A stretch of DNA of 64,000 bases from Trichobilharzia szidati (Eukaryota; Platyhelminthes; Trematoda; Strigeidida; Schistosomatidae): positions 149,132,199 through 149,196,198 of the forward strand of contig OX235279.1 in the NCBI GenBank assembly GCA_944472155.2, read 5' to 3'. Each line of letters opens with the position of its first letter. The stretch's first letter is position 1. The notes beneath the pieces are model-generated. The model had not been told where the DNA came from, did no database searches, and worked only from the letters and a program-made list of their open reading frames with translations. The translations under genes and the position numbers were made by a program. Of this stretch, positions 11,422-23,500 are shown piece by piece.

Positions 11422-12090
11422 TCATTGATACATTTGCTGAAAAATGTTAGTATAACTATTACTCCTACTACTACTACTACTACTAGTACTAGTACTAGTA
11501 GTAGTAATATCAATAGTAGCACATTGATCCAGTCTTTCAACCGATGCCAGATGCAGAAACAGGTAGCTGGCGACTGGTCGAAATTTATCACGTAATATCC
11601 AAATATCATCTAGACGACCACGTGAAGGCTTATCTGATGGATGATTTTGTTTTTTCGCTCGATGTCTAACAGCTAATTGTTTAAGCAGTGCACGAAAATG
11701 TTGTGCAGTTATAGTAGCAGTTCTGTTTGAAACACTGTTCATACCGTTTTGTTGTAAGCCTTTCTTACAGTCTTCTGAATTATCATTATTATTATTCTTA
11801 TTTAAAATATTTGCAAATCGAACTGTCAAGTATTCACTAGTAACACATGGAGAAGTACTAAGTATGCGAATAATTTCAGCACAAAGACGTTGCATTGATT
11901 GATTCAGCATAGCGTTAACTGATTTCTGATCGGTTGAATTGTATGCATGACATTGACGGGAAATTTTGCGTAAACGAATAAGACTGAACAATAGCTCTGA
12001 ACTGAATCGAACATGAGATCTAGCTGAATTTTCATAATGCCACTTTTCATTTGTATCTTCTGATTCACCTGATAATTGTAAAAGCTGTAA
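11422..12090 (-). CDS. ERCC6: ERCC6 exon 17 (C-terminal winged-helix/UBD-like region)
   Basis: The acceptor CTTTTAG|TTA opens [20 protein letters not shown], and later [20 protein letters not shown] and [14 protein letters not shown]. The last part matches the human C-terminal segment that ends VFRELLRNLCTFHR and IWKLKPEYC. It is followed by extra Thr/Ser repeats encoded by a CTA/AGT triplet tract (about 11,463-11,515) before the stop at 11,422. Confidence 0.88.
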   Translation of the reverse strand, partial: LQLLQLSGESEDTNEKWHYENSARSHVRFSSELLFSLIRLRKISRQCHAYNSTDQKSVNAMLNQSMQRLCAEIIRILSTSPCVTSEYLTVRFANILNKNNNNDNSEDCKKGLQQNGMNSVSNRTATITAQHFRALLKQLAVRHRAKKQNHPSDKPSRGRLDDIWILRDKFRPVASYLFLHLASVERLDQCATIDITTTSTSTSSSSSSRSNSYTNIFQQMYQ

Positions 12091-14522
12091 CTAAAAGAAA
12101 ACAATAGTAGTGAAACGAAATGAACAGTGATGTTAGGAAACTGTTTTATGCTTCATCATCATCATCAACAACAGCATCTCTTCGTATGATAAGCATCATA
12201 ATGTCAATAGATTATACTAAGATAAATCTAAAGAAATGCACCACCACGCCTCCCCACCCACAGTAATGAAGCTATTTTGTAGACTCCAGATCCAACAAAG
12301 GGATCATAAAGTCTGCAATTTTGGGTGAATTTTATACAAAGCAGACTTTGCTCACCGATATTAGACATCTTAGGCGTTACGAGAACGTCTGGAATCTATA
12401 TTTGGAATGATGTTAACAGTAGAAGGTGGGCGATAATCAGTAAAAGGCTTTGTATGCTTAAAGAAGTGTGTGGACAGTCATTACTTGCCAGTTGCCCACA
12501 GGGTGGAAGTGAATTGCTTCTTGGTTTCTGGAGTTGTTTGTATCTTTATTATCTCAGCTATGGGCCTCAAGAAGACTAGTCTGGGTGTACAATTTCTGGA
12601 GTTGACCTTTTATAACTCACTCTTCACAGGGCAAAAAGGGATAGCTTAGCTAGCTGGTTTGACGGTCATCCGAGAGGAACACCTCACGTGCTACTGTTAC
12701 ATTCCCAATTCGCCATCACTACAACTTCACACACACACAGATCGTCGACATAGTGTAGACGAATGACTGTTTTTAGTCTAATTGCTATCCAAACAATCTT
12801 TCTGACATGTTAGGACCTGTGGGAACATTTGTTCTATCTAGTTAGTGCAGCTTGTTGTGTGATTGAGATATGCAAGTCTGACCACCACGTCAAAAAAGCA
12901 GCTATGTGTCGGGTTCTTCCACTTTTAAAGGAAATATTTGAAAGTCATTAGGCAGGATGGACAGACAGGTGTTCTAGTCAAATATAATCACTATTTCACT
13001 TAGTTGTAGATCGTTACAATCTGTCGAAAATCCCTATTTTGTCAATAAATATATGAAATAATAAAGCAGTATGATGAACTGGTATTTTTTAACAAGAAAA
13101 ACTCACATAACTCGAACTCGTCGATTCATTTGGATTCCAAAGAAAACGATTTTTAGCCTGACCGAATGGATAAGTAACCTTGTGTTCAGTATTCTGAGTA
13201 GAAGAGGAAGAGCGGTTAGACTGTTGTCGTTGCCAGTTAATTACTTCTTCTTGTAAAGCTTTAATTGCATCACTGGCCAGCCGATTCGCTTCTATTTGAC
13301 TGAACGATACATCAATATGATTTGGATTTGTCATTTCGTCTAATAATTGATCATGTTGAACTATTTGAGTTATATGACTTAGGAAAGGTGAACTATTGTG
13401 GGATTTGATTTCTTTTAGTTTAGATGATTTATCAGTTGAAGACAGATGATTTGAATGACTTTTTTTCAATGATTCTTTATGATTTGCTTTTCTGACGTTT
13501 TCTAGTATCACAAACATTGAATAACAAGTGCATAAATTGAAAATGTATGGGAGTATTTCTAATTGTATATTCAGTTAGGACAAAATATATGTAAAAAAAC
13601 GTTATGAAATAGCTCTGTTAGTCCAACTTCTTTCAAGATATTTAGTTTAAATTTACTACTACTCCTTGCTATTCAATAGCAAGGATCAGTATACAACCGT
13701 GTAGATGCTAATTCAATTTTGATAAGACCATTAATACACTTGTAGTTGCATGAATGAAATTCCTATCTATTTTCTATTCTATTTTTTTTCTATTTTTGGT
13801 TACAGCTTGATGCCACACCGTATTTTCAGTACAAGTATGGCATTTTCAGCGTGGATATCGGTAGCCCAAATTTTGCAGGCCGACCATAGATATCGGGTGT
13901 GCGTCGGAAGGGGATCGAACCTCGGACCATGTGCATGGTTGGCGAGAGTCCTAACCACTGTGCCACCGACGCACCGATTCGCAAGTCTATTGTTCTAACC
14001 AATATTAACAACAACACCGCGATACGATACCACCGGAAACGCGACGCAAAGAAACAAGACGAGAAGACATACTGTTGACGTGGCGTGGAGAGCTCTTACT
14101 GTCTCATATCAATAGCGAAAGTGGTTGATATCGCTTGCGTATACATATACTTTAAGTGATGTTGAGAGACGCTAATCACACTGATAAATTAAAACAGTCA
14201 ACAACCAATAGGACATCAAAGGTCATAAGTAGGGTAAGAGAAATAAAACCGGACATGTAAAAGTACATGTGGAAAATTTTTTTTCCTTCACGTTCCCCAG
14301 TGGAACATAGGGCTTCAAGCTAGTGGCTTGAAGTTTCTGTAGCAGTGTTTATTTTACAGGATGGGGTTGCTAGCCTCATTCTCAACCTTTCCTCTTCACC
14401 AGCATTATTTCTGGCTTAGTGAAGTAAAGGAGTGCGTCGGCCGGGGATCGAACCCCGGACCATATGCATGGTCGGCGAGCGTCCTAATCGCTATGCCACC
14501 GACGCACATGTGGAGAATGAGT

Positions 14523-14554
<32 letters not shown>

Positions 14555-17500
14555 TATATATATATCAAATTTGGACTTTCCGGTTGATTTATCGGACCGA
14601 ATTGCCTGGCCTCGAATAGGACGAAATATGCATCCTGGATTCTATTGCTAGTCAATAACCACAAATTTACTTCAAGTTAAATAATCAGACATCCTTGAAT
14701 CACCTGTACAAGGAGCCGACATGTCAACCTGAGGCCAAGCACTTCGGTCCAATCAATCAACAGAAAATTCAAAATTACTGGATACCCGTCGCACAAGAAA
14801 GACATGGCTCTCATGGCTTGTAGACATAATTCTTTTGAAAAAAAATAGAGGGAAGTGATCTGAAAATTTGGATTTATGAACAATCTTAAAAGAAGTGGAG
14901 CTTTACAGCTGAGACAAATTCGCAACTATGTTTTCGAATTTGAAATATAGCATGCGGGGTAGATTGAAGTGGTTTATACACCGGACAGTCGTTTCGTTAG
15001 TGTTGCAGCTGCACACATAGATAGTTTGTGTGTGTGTGTGTGTGTACACGAGTTAGACTCAGACGAGAAGGCTGAATCAATTCAGATCACGTGAATCCTG
15101 GATAGCTGCCTGAGCGAGCCAGTAACAGACAGAATCATATTTATCATTAACACATTGCACAGTTTAAGGTGTCAATTTAAATCAGACTAAATGTACAGAA
15201 TTGTCCTAAATATGATACGATTTCACAGTTCAACACTTCGAAGATTTTTTACTATGCTGATGAATTTGTATGAGAAGAACTCATGGAAACCAATAATTCT
15301 GTGAAGTTGCATGTGGATTTGTCGTCTAAGTGTGTCTACTAGTACAGCAGTATGTTTATCAAGCAATCACTTATGGAATCACAATCTGATGGGGGAAAAA
15401 CAATATATAAACAAAACTCACCTTTGTTTTTCTCAGTTGATTCTTCAGACTTTGTCCTACTAGGTTTATAAAATCTCTGAATATTTTTCAAGGCTTCATT
15501 AGCAATCCGATTCGCTTCTTCACGTATATCTTGATCTACAACTGATCTCTTCTTTGCAAGTGAAGCAGTTAACAGATTGCTGTCTGTTTCATTTCCATAC
15601 GAAGAAGAGGAAGAGGCGCCTGTTAGAACAGTTCTAATAAAATCATCATCTTTTTCAAGACCAGTGTTTATATTTTTATCTAAATTACCAAGTTTATGAT
15701 CATTCCGAGATATGGAAATATCAACGCCATCACCGACATCATATTTACACTGTTTTGCGACAAGTTTAATTCTTTTCCCATCCACTCTGACACCTTTAAG
15801 TATTATCACTTTTACGCTTATAATGTCGACTTGAAGATTTCTGCTTAGTCTGCCTATTATTATTATTATTATTGTTGTTATTATCAGGTGAAGTAAATTC
15901 AACTGGATCGTTTTTATCCAAGCATCCTTCAGATATACGACGGCTTATTTCTTTGGCAAGCTTTCGAAGTTGAATTCTACGCTCATCTTGTGGATCGGTA
16001 TTCTCAGATGAACTACACTTTACACTGTCATCTGTTATTTTTCTTCTTTTTGTACTCTTCTCTTGATTAGCCTCCATTGTGTCGTCTTCATCAGCATTAG
16101 CATCATCATCATCATCATCGCCATCACTGCTACTGTCTTCTCTATCCAAATCACAATGCTTCTTCTGTTGTGATGATTTATCTTTTTGTTTTTGTGCAAG
16201 TCTATCAAATCGATTAGATGGTGTTGTTGTTGTTGACGATGATGACGAATAATTATCAGTTACTGTATGTCCCATACCTTCTGATTGTAGATATAAAGTT
16301 GTTTCACAATTATCTTGCATATCTGTATCGCTCCCTTCAAAGCTTAATAACTCTTGAAGATCATTCGTTTTAAAAAAACGTTGTTGACGTGGATTTTTAA
16401 GGATTCGATTAGTAAGAAATTGTTTAAATATTTGTCTATATATAAAGAAAAAGTGAAAATGATAAAAAAAATAATTAAGTATATAGAGAGGGTTGTAACC
16501 ATCAACTTTAACAAATTGAGAATAAGGAATGAGTTCAACTCATTTACTCTGATACACTTTTTATCAGTTGTGTTTTAAAAGGCTGTTCTATTTATTTTCT
16601 TCTTTAAACTCAATTTCCTAGAAAACATTTTTCCTATACCACGTTAAGAGTTACACACTTATTGTCTGAGGGCTTATGATATTCCATACACCCGGTTCCT
16701 TTCATTAGCTTGAATAAAGAAAGAACGAACGCATATTTGCAGTTTTCGGTAATACGAGCTCGTTTCGCCTCGTGGATTCTCTTCAACTGTGTGCATCCTA
16801 AACAAGAAAATCAATTATATGTTACAAAATGGTGTCTCAACATACTTTTTTTATAATGATTTCAAGTTATAGATAGAAATTATAAGCAACATAATTTCAA
16901 AGATGATGTAAGTAGACAATTATTTAGTGTTGAATAAGTAACTGTTTATATGGTAATTGGACAAGGGGTGGAGTTCAAATTTCGCTTGGAAACAAGGGTG
17001 GATTAAAGACAAAATACAAGATAGAACAACAGAGTAAATTTATACATATCATGGTGGAGATTTCAGGAGGGTGAGAGGTGGGGTGGGGGGAATAGTTAAG
17101 TAAAATTGTAAAATAGATCAAATATTCTAATTTACTAGATTTTGAGACTTAATAGTGAGTTCAACTCAGTAAGTGAAAATGATGATACAATATGATTTTA
17201 CCCAGTTGCCCAGGTTGAATTAAGTAGACCCACCAGCTGAAAATCGGGTGTTTAAGCTTATGAGCCATGTCTCTTACACATGTGACATTACTACTACTAA
17301 TAGTAATAAGAAGAAGAGGTCAAATTAAAATATCCGAAATTTTGGAAATACCGAAAAGTTTTTGATCAATAATAAAAGGAATGAATATGAGGCTAATGAG
17401 CAAAAGAAAGATGAAAGATGGATGCGATGTAATTTCACTGTAATCACAGTCAAAGCAACAAAAAAGGAGAGGTAAAGCAGATTTGTTAATAAGTGTCTTT

Positions 17501-20500
17501 AAGATAACTGGAAGTTAACCATGAATTATTTTTTCAATAAAAAGGACTAAGTTTTCATTTTTCATAACTGAAATGAGATGAAAAAAGTAGTCATACTTCC
17601 CTTTTAATCACCGTTAATATACTCTGCCTTTGTCTACTATCCCAGAGTACATCCAGAAACGGTGTGCAATTAAGCGTTTGATTAGCAAATGTGATTCATA
17701 TGAGTAGATTTCGTCAATAATCAACGTGAGTCAGATAACCATTGAAAACTAGAGAGCACGAGACAGCCATTGTGTCACAAGTTTGGTACTCTCCGGGGCA
17801 GTATGCACCTAGAAATCGCGCACCAGGGGTTGAAAAGCAGCATCTCAGGATTACAAGATGAGAACATCAACTATTCAGCCACTGGATTGGAATTCATTAA
17901 TTAGCTCATGTATTCCAACATATGTGCTTTACTATATTTAAATTTTCAACTTTGGTAACAATACCTACTGTACAAGAGCTTATTTTCATTGCTCAGTATT
18001 ATATGTCTCTCAGAGGTGTACAACTATGCATACTGAACAAATTTAGCTATTATCATTTTACCCCTTTGCGTTCCACGTGAAACACACAGGGCTTTATGCT
18101 TGAGGTTTGAATTTTCAGTAGCAGTGGTGTTTCTTTTGACGGGGTGGAGACACTAACCTCATGCCCAACCTTCCCTCTTCACCGTGCTTACTACCGGCTA
18201 AACGACGTTGATGAATCGAATCCTGGATTGTGTGCGTGGTTGGCGAATTTTCTACCACTGAATCACAGACACACACTAGGTATAAACAGCAGGGATTTCT
18301 GAATTTTACTGTTGTTCATGCCCCATTAAAGTCTTAATCCGCTAACAACATTCAACAACAACAAAAAACACGATATTCAGCAATCAAAATGCAGACAAAA
18401 GTTCAAGCCCCACTTTGTCTACACTGCTTAACCAGCACAAATCACTATCATACAAAACACCGCATAAGGTGTTATGTTAAGTATATGTTCACACTGTGTA
18501 ACATAGTGAAACTTATAGTTGTCTATATTGAAGTATGCTTGTCAATACAGTGTATAAATTTGTACATTGTCTGTGTTTTCGACATAGAACTTTGCACATA
18601 TGTGCGGCAGTTCAAGTCACCACACTCCCTCCTTGTAGCACACAAAGCAAGAGAAGAAAGTAGGAGAAATGCATATTACAGACAGTAAACAGAGGTGTGA
18701 GACAAAGGTATAGTAATAACGGAGAACAAAACAGTTTCATTGGAAATCATAAGTCACAAGGAGTGGATGCATCTGCGACATTGAGAACGATTTTGAGCCA
18801 TGTCACCAATTGTTTCCAACCATTGGTTTTTACCGTCCCGAGGACCCCAACCAGTCAGGAAGTCTACACCTTCCTACGTGGCTTCGACTAACTGTTGTGG
18901 ATTTCATTGACTGGTGCCATGTTTTGGTTTGACCGCCGCTAGCTCTTTTCCAGCCTGGCCCTATATCAGCTAACATTTACCGTCGAGGAAGACGATGACT
19001 AGGCATACGTAACACATGTCCTAACCATCTCAGTCGATTGTACACTGTACCAAAAACAAGAGATTTTGTTGTTAAGTCCTTCGAACTGTCAACTTCTACC
19101 CAGTGAAATACATTTCTGTTTAATTTCATCATAGATGTACTAATCGACTTAACTCTAAGTGACTTCAGTGACTCAGGGATCGACTTGTTACCAGGGAATA
19201 ATCGCATTGATTTAGAATATGCAGATGATATAGTCCTTCTAAGTGAAAACCCTGACAATATGCAGTTTTCTGAACACCTTGAGCAGCAATCATTGAATGT
19301 TTGGCATGCAGTTCGCTCCTGCCAGGCGTAAGATGATGCTACACGACTGGACTACATTGACTCCTAGCTTAAAGATAGGAATTCAAGTACTGGGGATGTG
19401 TGAAAGCAGATGGAACGGGAATGAACTCACCAAATTGTCATCAGGTGAGTCAGTGATCTACTCCGGTCACCCAGAAGATAACCACTCGCACACCGAGGGC
19501 GTGGCTATCATGATATCACCAACCGCAACGAAGGCCCTGATGCAATGGGAGGCGATCTCGCCCAAGAAAATGACCGCCAGATTCAACTCTAAAGGAAGGA
19601 AAGTGTCAATTATACAATGATGTGCACCGACAAACAACGCAGAACTCGAAAAGAAAGAAGAATTCTAGAGACAGCTACAGACAACAATGGATAATACTCC
19701 AGTTGTTGACATTAAAATACTAATGGGGGACATGAACGCCAAACTGGGATCAGACAACACAGGAAGAGAACTCATCATGGGTAGAGAAGCTCTCGGAGAA
19801 ATGAATGAAAACGGAGAACTCTTCGCCGACTTCTGCGCCTTCAATGAACTAGTGATGGGTGGCAGCGTATACAAACACAAGGGTATCCACAAGGCTATAT
19901 GGGTGTCACCAGATGGGCGAACCAAAAACCAAATTGACTTCATCTCAATCTCAAGGAAGTTGAGGCGCAACCTACTGGACACGAAAGTAAGAAGAGGAGC
20001 AGACGTTGGCTCAGACAACTACCTCGTACAAGGGACAATCCAAATCAAAATAAAAGCTTTCAGAGAAACAGGAGCTGCAGATAGACCACAAGCCAAGTTC
20101 AACACTCAAAAAATGAAGGACCAGGACACAAAGGACATCTTCACTGCAAGCATAAAGGACAAAGCCGAGAAACAAATCAACACTGGAGAGGTCAGCGTCG
20201 AAAAGCACTGGAACAATTTGAAAACAGTGTGGAGTCAAACCTGCATGGAAGTTCTAGGCAGAAAGAAGAGACAGGACAAACAGTGGCTCACTACGGACAC
20301 TTGGAGACTGATAGAAGAGAGAGGTATGGTGAAACAAAAGATTATCCAGTGCACCGAAGAGCAACAAAAACACTATTTGAATGCAAACTACAAGACACTG
20401 AACAAAAGAGTAAAGAAGAGTGCCAGGGAAGACAAAGGAAAATATTATGAAGCCATGGCAAGTGAAGCAGAACAAGCTGCAGGCAAAGGAGGTCTCGCAA

Positions 20501-23500
20501 CACTCTATCAAACAACTAGGTACCTATCGGGCAAAAGTTTGACACAAATTAAGCCAGTGAAGGATGACAATGGAAAGTCACTCACCAAAGAACTGGAGCA
20601 AAGGAAACACTGGGCTGAACACTTCAAAAGACTCCTAAATCGACCACCTCCTACAACGCGCCCAACAATAACAACAACGGAGACAGAGCTGCCAGTGAAC
20701 ACCAACCCCCCGACGAAATCAGAAGTCCTGAAGGCAATCAAGATGCTAAAAGCTGGAAAAGCAGCAGAACCAGATGGAATCCCAGCACTAGCATTGAAAA
20801 TGGACCCAGAGACAACAGCAGGCTTGATGACGCCACTACTGGAGAAGGTGTGGAAAGAAGGCAAAGTACCCGAGGATTGGAAGACAGGATACTTATTCAA
20901 ACTACCAAAGAAAAGAGACCTAAGTCAATGCAAGAACTGGCGCGGAATTATGCTCCTGTCCACCCCAAACAAAATACTAAGCCGCATCATCCTGGAGAGA
21001 ATCAAACAGGCCCACCTGGATGAAAACCTTCGACCGGAACAGGCTGGATTCAGGAGAAACAAGTCATGCATTGATCAGATCGCCACATTATGGATCATCA
21101 TTGAACGAAGCTTGGAATGGCAGTCACCTCTCTATCTCAACTTCATCGACTTTGAAAAGGCCTTTGACAGCGTCGATCGAGGGGTGATTTGGCAGCTACT
21201 TCGCTACTATGGGGTGCCACCGACAATTATACATCTCATCCAACAGCTGTACGACAATGCTGCATGCCAAGTAATCCACAACGGGAAACTTACGGAACCC
21301 TTCAAAGTGAGGACAAGAGTAAGACAAGGCTGCCTACTATCGCCAATGATTTTCCTGATTGCAGTAGATTGGATAATGTGATAAACAGCGGGCAATGAGG
21401 AAACAGGCATAAAATGGACCCACACAGAAACTTGGAGGATCTGGACTTCGCCGATGATATATGTCTGATTTCCCACAAACTGGAAGATATGCAAGCGAAA
21501 AGCAACAAGTTGGCAGAAGAAGCATCCAGAGAAGATATGACTTCAGGTGAACATAGAGAAAACAGAGGTGATGAAGATTCCTGGACAAGAACAACAACAG
21601 ACAACAATCAGCACAAATGGGAGGAACCTGAAAGAAACAACCTCTTTTACCTACCTGGGAAGCATCGTTTCAACTACAGGCCGACAAACTGACGAGGATA
21701 TCAAAGCAAGAATCGGGAAAGCAAGACAAGCTTTCACTACTCTCAAGCCTGTGTGGAGGTCAACAGCACTCAGCATCAAAAATAAGATCCGGATTTTCAA
21801 CTCCAATGTGAAGTCAGTCAGTGCTACTATACGGATCAGAGACTTGCACTGCGCGTCATAAAGAGCATCTCAAACAAACTACAGACCTTCATTAACAGTT
21901 GTCTTCGCTCAATACTCAAGATCAGATGGCCGGCCAGAAAAGATCAGCAACAGAGATCTCTGGGAGCGAACCAACCAGGAACCGATTGTGAAACAAATAG
22001 GCAGGAAGAAATGGAGATGGATTGGCCATACTCTGAGGAAACCATCAAGTGACATCACTAGACAAGCCATCACTCGAGTGGAACCCGAAAGGGAAGCGGC
22101 GAGTTGGTCGTCAGTACAAGGGTGATTTGGAGGAGGTCATGTAAAGAGGAGATGAAAACGTGTGGGCAGACTTGGAGCCAGGTGAAGACTCTAGCAGAGA
22201 ACCGAACGCAATGGAGACGCACGGCTGAAGCCCTATGTTCCTCTAGGAATTAAAGGAAACAACAATAAGAATAAAATAATTGAAGATAGGGAAGGAAGTG
22301 GTGGAGCGTGTTGACCACTTCACTTAGTTGGGTAGTTTTATCAGCCCCAATAGGTTGATCGCTGATGAAATCTCAGCTTGAATACAAAAGGTTCATGTGC
22401 TGTTTACAAACTCATATCATCTCTGGCGTAGACGTGATATACGGCTATCGACCAAAGGGCGTGTGTACTGCTCAGCAGTTCGCTCTATCCTCCTTTATGG
22501 CTGTGAGCGAGACATGGCCATTGAAAGTGGAAGACATAGAAAGCCTGACTAGTTGTCTCTGATCATAGGTGCCTGCGTTCTATCTCTCGTGTTAAGTGGT
22601 ATTATAAGGTGAGCAATATTGAGGTTAGGCGTCGGTCGAGTGCTAGGTAAGGAGGGAGGGAAATCAATCGACGAGGTTGTGAAGTTACACCGATTGAGAT
22701 GGGTTAGGACATGTGCTACGCCACCTCTGCTGACATAGGATGCATCAGGTTGGAAAAGAGTTAGCTAGTGGTGGTCAAATCAAAACATGGCATCAGTCAA
22801 TGAAATCCACAACAGTTAGTTTAAGCCACGTGGGAGGGTGTACACTTCCTGGTTGGGGTCTTCGGGATGATAAAAACCAATGGCTGGAGACAATTGGTGA
22901 GATGGCTCAAAATCGTTCTCAATATCTGGCGCAGATGCGTTCACTCTTTGTGATTTATAATATCCAATAAAATTCTCTTGTTCTTCCATATTACTATTCT
23001 TTTTGCCTCATATTTCTGTTTATCTCTCTTTTGAATCTTTCTTGCTTTGTATGCTACATAGAGGGAGAGTGGCAATTCGAACTGCTGCACATCTGTGCAA
23101 AGTTCTACGTTGAAACCAATCAGTCAGTCATTGAAATACATGAAATATTTTTTCAAATAAAAGGATACCTCTGATAAATTTTCTCTTCAATAGTTCCACT
23201 AGTCAATAAACGGTAAACAATAACATCACGTAATTGTCCAATACGCCAGGCTCTTTCACGTGCTTGTAGATCTGTAGTTGGATTCCAATCAGGATCATAG
23301 ATAAGTACACGATTAGCTGAAGTTAAATTTACTCCCAGACCACCAACACGTGTAGTTAACAAAAATACAAATATATCACAAGGATCTGATGATGCATGTT
23401 CAGTATTATTTGTTTTACGATAATTGAAACGTCGAATAAGTTCATGACGTTGACTAATAGGTGTTGTTCCATCCATTCGAAGATATGGTAATTTCATCAA

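Noticed and set aside
12325..12579. Plus-strand open frame of 84 codons in ERCC6 intron 16
   Set aside because: No recognisable features, and of the length expected by chance.
17760..17880. Possible LTR or tRNA-like stretch (CTCCGGGGCAGTATGCACC)
   Set aside because: No paired ends, boxes or second copy in the window could be found.
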